DNA from: an uncultured Bacilli bacterium
GTDB lineage: Bacteria; Bacillota_I; Bacilli_A; RF39; UBA660
Assembly (NCBI GenBank): GCA_934086255.1
Contig: CAKOIB010000002.1
Location: 1-37,081 of the forward strand
Direction: 5' to 3'
DNA length: 37,081 nt
The notes below the pieces were generated by a model. That model was not told the DNA's origin. It saw only the letters and a list, made by a program, of their open reading frames with translations, and did not search any database. Below are positions 25,427 to 34,458 of the stretch, one piece after another. Made by a program: the position numbers and the translations under genes. How positions within the stretch are numbered: position 1 is the stretch's first letter; each line of letters begins with the position of its first letter.

Positions 25427-26797
25427 ATGGACAATAATTCTTTATGGAAAAAAGTTTTAGATGAAATTAGTGTTAATTTAGATTCAATGTCTTTTGAAAC
25501 CTGGTTTAACGGAATTGATTTCTTTGATATAAATGAAAATAATATACGTTTGGTTGTTCCTATTATGTTTTATAAGAATCATATTGATGAACATTATAAA
25601 CAATTGATATTAGATAGTTTTAATAAGTTATTAACAAAACCTGTTGATAACATAGTTTATATTTTACAAAAAGATTTAAATAATTTTTTAGAAGTTGAGA
25701 AAAAGGAAACAGAACCAGTTAAAGTTAATGATTTTAATTCTTATAGTAATTTTAATTCTAATTTAAAAAGTAATTATACTTTTGAAAGTTTTGTAGTTGG
25801 AGAATCTAATAAGTTTGCACAAGCTGCTGCTTTAGCTGTTGCTGAAAATCCTGGTACTATGTATAACCCACTTTTTATTTATGGTAATAGTGGTCTTGGT
25901 AAAACTCATTTAATGCATGCTATTGGTAATTTTATTGTTAATAAGCACAAACTTAGAGTTTTATATGTAACTTGTGATAATTTTATGAATGATTTTGTAG
26001 GATTGTCTAGAAATAATCAGCAGCATATGAATAATTTAGATTATATTGAGTTTTTTAAAAATAAGTATAGAAATATAGATGTTTTGATTATTGATGATAT
26101 TCAATTTTTAGGTGGGGCAGAAAAGTCTCAACAGGAGTTCTTTCATACTTTTAACAACTTGTATAATGATAGTAAGCAAATTATTGTTTCTTCTGATAGA
26201 TCTCCTGAAGATTTAAAGTTTCTAGAAGATCGTTTAAAAACTAGATTTTGTTGGGGATTACAGGTTGATATTGATCCTCCGGATACTTCTCTTAAGGTTG
26301 CAATTATAAAGAAGAAAATTCGGGGAGAAAATATATTACTTAATGATGATGTGGTTAATTATATTGCTTCAAATGTTGGAAATGATGTTAGACAGCTTGA
26401 AGGATCGATAAATAGATTGGTTGCTTACTCTGCTATTATGAATGAAAGTAATATTACAGTTGATTTTGCGATGGAGGCATTGAAAGATTTTACTAAAAAA
26501 CAAGTTACTGATAGTAATAATATAAGGAGAATTCAAAAAGAAGTGGCTAATTTTTATAAGATTTCTTATGAGGATATGAAGTCTAAAAAGAGAACTCCTA
26601 GTCTTGCTATTCCAAGACAGGTTGCTATGTATTTGTGTAGAAAACTAACTGATGAATCATATGAAAGAATTGGTATTGAGTTTTCTGGTAAGAATCATGC
26701 TACTGTAATACATGCATGCAATAAGATAGCAGGTGAAATGAAAACTAATAGTAATTTAAAGAGTGCTATTGATGATATTGAAAAGCAATTAACATAA
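25427..26797 (+). CDS. dnaA: Chromosomal replication initiator DnaA
   Basis: 456 residues from the ATG at 25427; a GTG three codons earlier is too close to the GGGGGAG ribosome site. Domain I is about 1-85 (SLWKKVLDEISVNL... SFETWF), followed by a short Asn/Ser-rich linker. The AAA+ domain has Walker A GNSGLGKTH (about 153-161), Walker B VLIIDDIQFL and sensor-II GNDVRQLEGSINRL. Domain IV has the signature SGKNHATVIHAC, where most DnaA proteins have GGRDHTTV: Asp is Asn and the first Thr is Ala. Those positions contact box bases in E. coli DnaA, which may explain the atypical boxes around this gene. Confidence 0.97.
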   Translation: MDNNSLWKKVLDEISVNLDSMSFETWFNGIDFFDINENNIRLVVPIMFYKNHIDEHYKQLILDSFNKLLTKPVDNIVYILQKDLNNFLEVEKKETEPVKVNDFNSYSNFNSNLKSNYTFESFVVGESNKFAQAAALAVAENPGTMYNPLFIYGNSGLGKTHLMHAIGNFIVNKHKLRVLYVTCDNFMNDFVGLSRNNQQHMNNLDYIEFFKNKYRNIDVLIIDDIQFLGGAEKSQQEFFHTFNNLYNDSKQIIVSSDRSPEDLKFLEDRLKTRFCWGLQVDIDPPDTSLKVAIIKKKIRGENILLNDDVVNYIASNVGNDVRQLEGSINRLVAYSAIMNESNITVDFAMEALKDFTKKQVTDSNNIRRIQKEVANFYKISYEDMKSKKRTPSLAIPRQVAMYLCRKLTDESYERIGIEFSGKNHATVIHACNKIAGEMKTNSNLKSAIDDIEKQLT

Positions 26798-26810
26798 TGA
26801 TGTTAGTAAA

Positions 26811-26891
26811 TGTTAATAAATATCCAACTTATTAACATAATAAAATTAGTTTAAACTGTTTATAGATAAGGAAATTGATGACTTATTAACA
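26811..26891. other. oriC: oriC, part 2: DnaA-box cluster between dnaA and dnaN
   Basis: In the 150-bp dnaA-dnaN gap the same 9-mer appears three times: TGTTAATAA at 26811-26819, and TTATTAACA at 26829-26837 and 26883-26891. The surroundings are almost pure A+T. With the cluster upstream of dnaA this gives a bipartite origin like that of B. subtilis; unwinding probably occurs here (inference). Confidence 0.65.
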
Positions 26892-26947
26892 ATATTAACA
26901 GTAATAATATAAATAATAAATATATTAAAAGAAAGAAGGAATGAAAT

Positions 26948-28066
26948 ATGAAATTTAGAATTAAAAAAAATGTTTTACTTGAAGCACTTAATAATGTTTC
27001 AAAAGCTTTATCAAATAAGAATATTATACCAATACTATCAGGAATAAAATTTGAACTTTTTGATGATAGACTAGTTCTTACAGCATCTGATAATGATATA
27101 ACCATTCAATCAATTATTGAGAAAAGTGATGATATTGATATTGTTAATACTGGTAGTATTGTTATAAAAGGTAAATATATATTAGACATAATAAGAAAAT
27201 TAGAAGATAAATTTATTAATGTTGAACTTTTTGATGATTATAAGATAATGATTTATACTGAAAATAGTGAGTTTAGTTTAAATGGTATTGATATTAAGGA
27301 ATATCCTCAGATAGATTTATCATTTTCTTCTGATGTTATTAGTTTGCCTGTTAATGAACTTAAGAATATGATTGCTCAAACTAATTATGCTACTAGTATG
27401 GATGAAGCTAGAGTAGTGTTAACTGGTGTTAATATAAAAATAAATGATAAATTATTAGAATGTAGTGCAACTGATTCTTATAGATTAGCTCTTAAGAAGA
27501 TTATTTTATCTGATAGTTTTGAAAAATTGGTAGATATTATTATACCAAGTAAAAATTTGGGTGAATTATTTAAAATTTTACCTAGCGATTTTGATGGTAA
27601 TGTTAATATGTATATATATAATAGTAAAATTATATTCGGTTTTGAAAATATTATTTTTCAATCTAGGTTAATTAGTGGTAATTATCCTAATACAAAGAAT
27701 TTAATTCCAAATGATAGTTTATTTGATTTAAGAGTCAATAGAAGTGAGTTTTATAATATGGTTGATCGTGCTAGTATACTTAATAATGATAAAGATAATA
27801 ATATTATTACTTTAGAAATTAACGATAATTTGTTAAAAATTACTTCAATGTCTTTAGAAATTGGTAAAGTTGAAGAAAAAATGAGTATTAATTGCTCTGA
27901 TAATATAAAAATTTCTTTTAGTAGTAAATATATGATGGAGGCTTTATCAAAAGTTAAGGGTGATGAAGTTATACTTACTTTTGTTGGTGAAGTAAAACCA
28001 ATTTTATTAAAAGAAGCAAATGATGATAGTTTAATTTCTTTAATTTTACCTATTAGAACTTATTAA
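26948..28066 (+). CDS. dnaN: DNA polymerase III beta subunit (sliding clamp)
   Basis: 372 residues in three clamp domains: MKFRIKKNVLLEALNNVSKALSNKNIIPIL at the start, TDSYRLA in domain II, and the C-terminal LILPIRTY typical of clamps. The dimeric ring tethers polymerase III and other repair and replication proteins. Ribosome site GAAAGAAGGAATG. It follows dnaA across the box cluster and ends at a terminator. Confidence 0.97.
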   Translation: MKFRIKKNVLLEALNNVSKALSNKNIIPILSGIKFELFDDRLVLTASDNDITIQSIIEKSDDIDIVNTGSIVIKGKYILDIIRKLEDKFINVELFDDYKIMIYTENSEFSLNGIDIKEYPQIDLSFSSDVISLPVNELKNMIAQTNYATSMDEARVVLTGVNIKINDKLLECSATDSYRLALKKIILSDSFEKLVDIIIPSKNLGELFKILPSDFDGNVNMYIYNSKIIFGFENIIFQSRLISGNYPNTKNLIPNDSLFDLRVNRSEFYNMVDRASILNNDKDNNIITLEINDNLLKITSMSLEIGKVEEKMSINCSDNIKISFSSKYMMEALSKVKGDEVILTFVGEVKPILLKEANDDSLISLILPIRTY

Positions 28067-28078
28067 AAATTAAAAATT

Positions 28079-28100
28079 GACCAAAATTTGGTCTTTTTTT
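28079..28100 (+). terminator. Terminator of dnaN
   Basis: GACCA-AAATT-TGGTC (extendable by A-T pairs) followed by seven T, shortly after the dnaN stop. Confidence 0.85.
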
Positions 28101-28116
28101 AATTTTTTTAGTATTT

Positions 28117-28143
28117 TTCGACAATTTTCGATAAAATTCGACA
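28117..28143 (-). promoter_or_regulatory. Three tandem Spo0A-box-like heptamers upstream of comK
   Basis: TTCGACA at 28117-28123, TTCGATA at 28127-28133 and TTCGACA at 28137-28143 repeat with an exact 10-bp period. Read on the minus strand they are TGTCGAA, TATCGAA and TGTCGAA; TGTCGAA is the classic Spo0A box. The 10-bp tandem spacing equals that of the paired boxes in the B. subtilis abrB promoter. They lie 67 bp before the comK ATG. No spo0A gene is in the window, so the reader of the sites is inferred. Confidence 0.6.
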
Positions 28144-28210
28144 TCTTCATATGGTAGGGTATTGGTCAATATATTTTTATATATTAATTTTTGTGTATGG
28201 GGGTGATTTT

Positions 28211-28666
28211 ATGGATTATGATATTAATAGGGATACAGTAATGATTATTCCAATAAATGATAAGAAATCTAGAGTTATTGAAACTAATGGTGATTATATA
28301 GTTGATGATAATGCTTATTCTATTATGGAACGTAGTTGTTTGTATTTCGGAAGTTCATATGAGGGAAGACTTTTGAGTTCGAAAAGTATTCTTGGTAGTG
28401 TTTACAAGGCTCCAATTGTGGTTGAAGAAAGTAGAAGTATTATATTTTTTCCTGTAAAATCTTCAGTTGTAAAACAAAATGTTTGGATTTCTTTGAATAA
28501 TTTAGTTAGTTATAATAAACATGAGAAAAAAACTATTATAACCTTCAAGAGAGATAAACAAGTTTTATTGGATATTCCTTATTTTTCTATTGATAATCAG
28601 GTTCTTAGATCTACTTTGTTAGAATCTGTTATTCGTAGGAGAAAAAACGAAGAAAAAAACGATTAA
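28211..28666 (+). CDS. comK: ComK-family competence transcription factor, lacking the C-terminal degron
   Basis: 151 residues from the ATG behind GGGGGTGATTTT (an in-frame upstream ATG lacks a ribosome site). It aligns from memory with B. subtilis ComK: IMERSCLYFGSSYEGR against IVDRSCRFFGSSYAGR, then YKAPIVV, IIFFPVKSS, WISLNNL and the later IPYFSIDNQVLRSTLL. ComK activates DNA-uptake genes. It is about 40 residues shorter than B. subtilis ComK and stops after RRRKNEEKND, so the tail with FMLYPK that MecA uses to target ComK to ClpCP is missing. It sits between dnaN and recF, where Bacillus has the S4-domain gene yaaA. Confidence 0.88.
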   Translation: MDYDINRDTVMIIPINDKKSRVIETNGDYIVDDNAYSIMERSCLYFGSSYEGRLLSSKSILGSVYKAPIVVEESRSIIFFPVKSSVVKQNVWISLNNLVSYNKHEKKTIITFKRDKQVLLDIPYFSIDNQVLRSTLLESVIRRRKNEEKND

Positions 28667-28689
28667 AAGTATTAAAATCGTTTTTTTTT
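28655..28689 (+). terminator. Terminator of comK
   Basis: AAAAACGATT pairs with AATCGTTTTT across an 11-nt loop, then more T. It overlaps the comK stop codon. Confidence 0.85.
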
Positions 28690-28700
28690 AGGGTGTTTTA

Positions 28701-28709
28701 TGGTATAAT
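28701..28709 (+). promoter_or_regulatory. Extended -10 promoter of recF-gyrB-gyrA
   Basis: TGG-TATAAT at 28701-28709, directly after the comK terminator. It leaves a leader of about 65 nt before recF. No other promoter is evident before gyrB. Confidence 0.65.
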
Positions 28710-28781
28710 ATATGTGCAAGTATGAGTATACTGGTTTGGGAGTTGGTGCAAATTTGATATATTTTTATTTTATTTTTAAAT

Positions 28782-29864
28782 ATGTATGTTAAAAACTTAA
28801 AAATTATTAATTTTAGAAAAATAGAAAATATTGATATAGAACTTAATAAAAATATTAATGTTTTTATTGGAAATAATGCTCAAGGAAAAACTAGTATACT
28901 TAATGCAATTTATATGTTAGCTCTTACTAAGTTTGACAAAAATGTGACAGAAGAAGAAATTATTAAAAAAGGTTTTTTGTTTGGAAAAGTTAGGGGTACT
29001 GTTAAGGTAGGAAAGATTAGTAAAAAATTGGAAGTTATATTGGAAAAAAATAATAAATCATTACGAATTGATGGTAATATTTGTAATAGGGTTACTGATT
29101 ATCTAGCTAATTTGAATGTTATTATGTTTTCACCAGATGACTTAGATATTGTTAAAAAATCTCCTTCTATAAGAAGAAATCTTATGAATGTGGAATTGTG
29201 TCAATTGTATCCTTCGTATGTTAAGGTTTTGAATGAATACAATAAAATACTTAAAATTAGAAATGAGTATATAAGAAAGAATTTTAACAATATTAATGTT
29301 GATTACTTTGATGTTATTACTAATAATTTAATTGATCGTGCTATCATTATAATGAATTATAGAAAAATATTTATTTCGAAATTAAATGAGAGTATTTCTA
29401 GTGTTTATTATAAAATTATGAAACAAGATGGCCTTAGAATTAATTATTTATGTAATTTGCCATGTTGTGATAAGAATGAATTAATTAATTTTTATAGGGA
29501 AAATTTTGTTAATGAAATTAGTCAAAAAATTACTTTGTATGGTCCGCATAGAGATGATTTTGATTTTTATCTTAATGATGAAAATTTAAAATTGTATGGT
29601 TCTCAAGGGCAGCAGAGAGTGGCAATTTTATCGTTAAAACTTAGTGAGATTAATATATTTAAAGAAATAAAAGGTTATTATCCTATTGTGTTATTGGACG
29701 ATATATTTAGTGAGTTAGATATAGAAAAAAGAAGTAATTTATTAAAGTTTATTAAATCTAATATACAGTTTATAATAACTACTACTGATGTTAAAAATAT
29801 TAGTTCAAAGATATTGGACAAAGCTAGTATTTTTAATTTGAAAGATGGAAAAATTGTAAAATAG
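28782..29864 (+). CDS. recF: DNA repair and recombination ATPase RecF
   Basis: 360 residues, an SMC-like ABC ATPase: MYVKNLKIINFRKIENIDIEL start, Walker A GNNAQGKTS, ABC signature LYGSQGQQRVAILSL, Walker B IVLLDDIFSELD. It helps load RecA at gaps with RecO and RecR. No clear ribosome site precedes the ATG at 28782, but the conserved N-terminus supports this start. gyrB begins 11 bp downstream, so they share a transcript. Confidence 0.96.
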   Translation: MYVKNLKIINFRKIENIDIELNKNINVFIGNNAQGKTSILNAIYMLALTKFDKNVTEEEIIKKGFLFGKVRGTVKVGKISKKLEVILEKNNKSLRIDGNICNRVTDYLANLNVIMFSPDDLDIVKKSPSIRRNLMNVELCQLYPSYVKVLNEYNKILKIRNEYIRKNFNNINVDYFDVITNNLIDRAIIIMNYRKIFISKLNESISSVYYKIMKQDGLRINYLCNLPCCDKNELINFYRENFVNEISQKITLYGPHRDDFDFYLNDENLKLYGSQGQQRVAILSLKLSEINIFKEIKGYYPIVLLDDIFSELDIEKRSNLLKFIKSNIQFIITTTDVKNISSKILDKASIFNLKDGKIVK

Positions 29865-29875
29865 GAAGTGAAATT

Positions 29876-31804
29876 ATGGATGAAAATCAAAAAAAATATG
29901 ATTCTTCTGCTATTCAAGTTCTTGAGGGGTTAGAGGCAGTAAGAAAAAGACCTGGTATGTATATAGGTACTACTGATGTTAAAGGATTACATCATTTAGT
30001 TTGGGAAATTGTTGATAACTCTATAGATGAAGCTTTAGCTGGATATTGTAAGAATATTGATATTATTATTAATAAAGATAATTCAATTACTGTAAAGGAT
30101 GATGGACGTGGTATTCCTACTGATATACATCCAAAGACTGGTATTAGTACTGTTGAAACTGTTTATACTGTTCTTCATGCTGGTGGTAAGTTTGGTGGAG
30201 GCGGTTATAAAGTTTCTGGAGGACTACATGGAGTAGGTGCGTCTGTTGTAAATGCTTTATCTAAATGGGTAGAAGTTAAAGTTTATAAGAATGGTGAAGT
30301 TAATTATATAAGATTTGAAAATGGTGGACATACTGTTGAACCACTTCATGTAATTGATAAATGTAGTGAAAATAGAACTGGTACTACTGTTACCTTTAAA
30401 CCTGATGCTGATATATTTGACAGTGATGTTTTTGATTATGATACTTTGAAAGTAAGAGTTCGTGAATTGGCATTTTTGAATAAAGGTCTTTGTATTACAT
30501 TAAGAGATGATAGGGATTATGAAGATACTACTGGTGAAAAGTTTGTTTATGAAGGTGGTATTAGTGAGTATGTAAGGTTTATAAATCAAGGTAAAACTCC
30601 AATTCATGATGATATTATCCATTTAGAGGGTGAAGAACAAGGAGTGTTTTTTGAAGTTGCTATGCAGTATAATACTAGTTATAATGATAATATTTATTCA
30701 TTTGTTAATAATATAAATACGCATGATGGAGGAACACATGAAGAAGGTGTTAGACGTGCATTAACTAGAGTTATTAATAGTTATGCTAAAAAGAATAATA
30801 TGTTAAAGGATAAAGATGATTCTTTGACTGGTGATGATGTTAAAGAAGGGCTTACAATGATAATTTCTTGTAAACATCCAAATCCTCAATTTGAGGGTCA
30901 AACTAAAGGTAGACTTGGTAATAGCGAAGTTAGAAAACTTGCTGATAGTGTTTTTTCATCTGGGTTTGAAAGATTTTTATTAGAAAATCCAGAAGATGCG
31001 AAAATAATTATTAATAAGGCTATTCTTGCTAGTAGAGCTCGTAATGCTGCTAGAAAAGCAAGAGAGATTACTAGAAAATCTGATTTATCTACTACTAACT
31101 TTTTTGGAAAGTTGTCTGATTGTAAGAGTAAAGATCCAAAGGTTTCTGAAATATTTATAGTCGAAGGGGATAGTGCGGGTGGTTCTGCTAAAAAAGGTAG
31201 AGATTCGATGACACAAGCAATTCTTCCTTTAAGAGGAAAGATACTTAATGTTGAAAAAGCAAGGCTTGACAGGGCACTTTCTAATGAAGAAATAAGGACT
31301 ATTATTACTGCTTTTGGTACTGGTATTGGAAATGAATTTGATTTATCTAAGCTAAGATATGATAAAATTATTATAATGACCGATGCGGATGTTGATGGTT
31401 CTCATATTAGGGTTTTATTGTTGACTTTGTTTTATAGATTTTTTAAGCCTATAATTGAGGGTGGACATGTATATGCTGCACAACCTCCTTTGTTTAGAAT
31501 TACTCATGGAAAAACGCGTAAATATGTTTTGAATGAAGAAGAAAAAGAAGCATATTTATCAACTTTACCTGATAATGTTCGTGCTCGTGCTGAAATTGCT
31601 CGTATGAAAGGGCTTGGTGAAATGGATGCCGATGAGTTAAATGAAACTACAATGGATATAGAAAAAAGAGTTTTAAGAAAGATTACTGTTGATGATTGTA
31701 TGGCTGCTGATCAAATTTTCTCTAAGTTGATGGGTGATGAAGTAGAACCTAGAAGAGCTTTTATTGAGGAAAATGCTAAGTATGTACAAAATCTTGATAT
31801 TTAG
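29876..31804 (+). CDS. gyrB: DNA gyrase subunit B
   Basis: 642 residues. GHKL ATPase (EIVDNSIDEALAG, DDGRGIPTDIHP, GGKFGGGGYKVSGGLHGVG), transducer domain, and TOPRIM domain with EGDSAGGSAKKGRD, PLRGKILNVEKA and the metal-binding DADVDGSHIR. The C-terminal tail ends FIEENAKYVQNLDI. Length and tail are those of Gram-positive GyrB. It forms the A2B2 gyrase with GyrA, encoded 9 bp downstream. Confidence 0.97.
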   Translation: MDENQKKYDSSAIQVLEGLEAVRKRPGMYIGTTDVKGLHHLVWEIVDNSIDEALAGYCKNIDIIINKDNSITVKDDGRGIPTDIHPKTGISTVETVYTVLHAGGKFGGGGYKVSGGLHGVGASVVNALSKWVEVKVYKNGEVNYIRFENGGHTVEPLHVIDKCSENRTGTTVTFKPDADIFDSDVFDYDTLKVRVRELAFLNKGLCITLRDDRDYEDTTGEKFVYEGGISEYVRFINQGKTPIHDDIIHLEGEEQGVFFEVAMQYNTSYNDNIYSFVNNINTHDGGTHEEGVRRALTRVINSYAKKNNMLKDKDDSLTGDDVKEGLTMIISCKHPNPQFEGQTKGRLGNSEVRKLADSVFSSGFERFLLENPEDAKIIINKAILASRARNAARKAREITRKSDLSTTNFFGKLSDCKSKDPKVSEIFIVEGDSAGGSAKKGRDSMTQAILPLRGKILNVEKARLDRALSNEEIRTIITAFGTGIGNEFDLSKLRYDKIIIMTDADVDGSHIRVLLLTLFYRFFKPIIEGGHVYAAQPPLFRITHGKTRKYVLNEEEKEAYLSTLPDNVRARAEIARMKGLGEMDADELNETTMDIEKRVLRKITVDDCMAADQIFSKLMGDEVEPRRAFIEENAKYVQNLDI

Positions 31805-31813
31805 GAGGTTTTT

Positions 31814-34390
31814 ATGGATAATAAAGATAATATAGAAAAAGTCGAAGATGCTGCTTTGAATAATTCTGAGACTTTTGATGAAGAACTTGAAAAAGTAGAA
31901 GTTGATGTTGATAAGTTTAATGGATATTTTCATGAAAGGGATAGTTTAGCTGAAAATAATATTGTTGATGAGGTTAAAACTTCTTTCTTGGAATATTCAA
32001 TGAGTGTAATTACGTCTCGTGCTTTACCGGATTTAAGAGATGGTCTTAAACCTGTTCATAGACGTATTTTATGGAGTATGTTTAATTCTGGTTATACTCC
32101 AGATAAGCCACATAGAAAGAGTGCAAAAACAGTTGGTGAAGTAATGGGTAATTATCATCCACATGGTGATAGTTCTATTTATGAGGCTATGGTAAGAATG
32201 GCTCAGGATTTCAATCAACGTTATTTATTGATTGATGGTCATGGTAATTTTGGTAATATTGAAGGTGACGGCGCTGCTGCAATGCGTTATACTGAATCTC
32301 GTTTATCTAAGTTATCGCTTGAGCTTCTTAGTGATATTAGAAAAAATACTGTTGATATGACTAAAAATTTTGATGAAACTCTAGATGAGCCTGTTGTTTT
32401 ACCTAGTAGATTTCCTAATATTTTAGTTAATGGGACTATGGGTATTGCTGTTGGTATGGCTACTAATATACCACCACATAATTTAGGTGAGGTTATTGAT
32501 GGTTGTGTCGCTTATATTGATAATCCTGATATTGATACTTTAGGTTTAATGCAACATATAAAGGGTCCCGATTTTCCTACTGGAGGAATTATTCTTGGTA
32601 ATTCAGGTATTATGAGGGCTTATCAAACTGGTAAAGGTACAATTACTATTAGAAGTAAGGCAGAAATAGTTGAAAATGGTAATCATTCTAGTATAGTTGT
32701 TACTGAAGTTCCATATGGTGTTAATACTATGGATTTAAAAAATAGAGTTGCTGAGCTTGTCAGGGATAAGGTTATTGAAGGTATTTCTGATTATCATACT
32801 GATTTAAAGAATGGTGTTAAGATTACTATTACCTTAAAGAGAGATGCAAATCCTCAAGTTGTACTTAACAATTTATACAAACATACTAATTTTCAAATTA
32901 GCTATGGTATAACTTTGTTGATGATTGATGGAAAGACTCCTAGAACATTAGGATTAAAGGATATTATATCTAAATATATAGATCATCAAATGGAAGTTAT
33001 TATACGAAGAACTAAGTTTGATTTAGAAAAAGATGAAAAACGTGTTCATATTTTAGAAGGTTATAAAATTGCACAAGATAATATTGATGAAGTTATTAAG
33101 ATTATTAAAGCTGCTAAGAGTGATGTTGAAGCAAAAGAAAAATTAATGGATCGATTTGGTCTTACTGATGTGCAAACTGATGCTATTTTAGAATTGAAAT
33201 TACGTCGTTTAACTGGATTGGAACGTGAAAAGATTGAAGCTGAATTGCAAGCATTATTACTTGAAATTGAAGAATTGAAATCTATTTTAGCTAGTAATGA
33301 AAAGGTTCTTGCAATTATCAAGAAGGAAATGTTGGAAATTAAGGCTCGATTTGCTGATGAAAGAAGAACTTCAATTGATATGACTGCTATTGATTATATT
33401 GAGGATGAATCGTTAATACCTGTTGAAAACATTATGATTTCTCTTACAGAAAAAGGTTATATTAAGAGATTGTTAACAAGTACATACAGATCACAAAATC
33501 GTGGTGGTGTTGGTATTAAAGGTATGTCTACTAATGAAGAAGATTTTGTTAATAAGTTAGTTACTTGTTCTACTCATGATCATATATTATTCTTCACTAA
33601 TTTCGGTAAGGTATATAGAATAAAGGGATATGAAATACCTGAATCTAGTAGACAATCTAAGGGATTACCTATTGTTAATTTATTACCTTTGGAAAAAGGT
33701 GAAATTGTTAACTCAATTATTCCAATTAATCCTAATGATGTTGATGATAGTAAGAGTTTGATATTCTTTACTATGGGTGGTCTTGTTAAGAGAACTCCTA
33801 TAAGTGAGTTTGAATCTATTAGAAAGAATGGTAAAATTGCTATTACTCTTAAGGATGGAGATGAGTTAATTAGTGTTAAAATGACATCTGGTAATGATGA
33901 AGTTATTATGGCCTCTAATAGTGGAAGAATGGTACGTTTTGTGGAAACTGAAGTCCGTATGATGGGGCGTAGTGCTTCTGGTGTTAAGGGTATTGATTTA
34001 ACTGATTCTAAGGTAATTGGAGCTGAAATTGTAAATCCTAATGAATATATTTTAGTGGTAACAGAAAATGGTTATGGTAAGAAAACCGATGTTGGTGAAT
34101 ATAGACTTACTCATCGTGGTAGTAAGGGCGTAAAAGCGCTTAATATTACTGATAAAAATGGTTTAATTATTGCATTTAAATCTGTTATTGGGGACGAAGA
34201 TTTAATTATTACAACAAATAATGGTATTGTTATTAGACTTGATGTTTCTAAGATTTCTACTTTGAAGAGAAATACGCAAGGTGTTAGATTAATGAGTCTT
34301 AAAGATGGTCAGATTGTTACGTCAGTTACTGTAACAGAAAAGGTTGACGAAGATTTAGAAAATACCGAATCTAAAGAAAATGATGCTTAG
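31814..34390 (+). CDS. gyrA: DNA gyrase subunit A, with acidic N-terminal extension and altered GyrA box
   Basis: 858 residues. After an acidic extension of about 37 residues not found in E. coli GyrA come VKTSFLEYSMSVITSRALPDLRDGLKPVHRR, the quinolone-determining segment HPHGDSSIYEAMVRMAQ (Ser120 and Glu124, the susceptible-type residues), and catalytic Tyr159 in AAAMRYTESR. A coiled coil and a six-bladed C-terminal wrapping domain follow. The GyrA box is QNRGGVG (561-567) instead of the usual Q(R/K)RGG(R/K)G, losing two basic residues. The tail is acidic. Ribosome site AGGAGG; last gene of recF-gyrB-gyrA. Confidence 0.96.
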   Translation: MDNKDNIEKVEDAALNNSETFDEELEKVEVDVDKFNGYFHERDSLAENNIVDEVKTSFLEYSMSVITSRALPDLRDGLKPVHRRILWSMFNSGYTPDKPHRKSAKTVGEVMGNYHPHGDSSIYEAMVRMAQDFNQRYLLIDGHGNFGNIEGDGAAAMRYTESRLSKLSLELLSDIRKNTVDMTKNFDETLDEPVVLPSRFPNILVNGTMGIAVGMATNIPPHNLGEVIDGCVAYIDNPDIDTLGLMQHIKGPDFPTGGIILGNSGIMRAYQTGKGTITIRSKAEIVENGNHSSIVVTEVPYGVNTMDLKNRVAELVRDKVIEGISDYHTDLKNGVKITITLKRDANPQVVLNNLYKHTNFQISYGITLLMIDGKTPRTLGLKDIISKYIDHQMEVIIRRTKFDLEKDEKRVHILEGYKIAQDNIDEVIKIIKAAKSDVEAKEKLMDRFGLTDVQTDAILELKLRRLTGLEREKIEAELQALLLEIEELKSILASNEKVLAIIKKEMLEIKARFADERRTSIDMTAIDYIEDESLIPVENIMISLTEKGYIKRLLTSTYRSQNRGGVGIKGMSTNEEDFVNKLVTCSTHDHILFFTNFGKVYRIKGYEIPESSRQSKGLPIVNLLPLEKGEIVNSIIPINPNDVDDSKSLIFFTMGGLVKRTPISEFESIRKNGKIAITLKDGDELISVKMTSGNDEVIMASNSGRMVRFVETEVRMMGRSASGVKGIDLTDSKVIGAEIVNPNEYILVVTENGYGKKTDVGEYRLTHRGSKGVKALNITDKNGLIIAFKSVIGDEDLIITTNNGIVIRLDVSKISTLKRNTQGVRLMSLKDGQIVTSVTVTEKVDEDLENTESKENDA

Positions 34391-34403
34391 GCATCATTTT
34401 TTC
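34379..34403 (+). terminator. Terminator of gyrA
   Basis: AATGATGC-TTAG-GCATCATT followed by a T-run; the gyrA stop codon lies in the loop. Confidence 0.9.
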
Positions 34404-34458
34404 TTACTATTTATAAAACAAATGTTTGTTATTTGCATTTTATAGTTTTTTTGCAGAT

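Noticed and set aside
28721..28756. Eleven-codon ATG frame between the recF promoter and recF
   Set aside because: No ribosome site, no recognisable peptide, and far too short to support; may simply be leader sequence.
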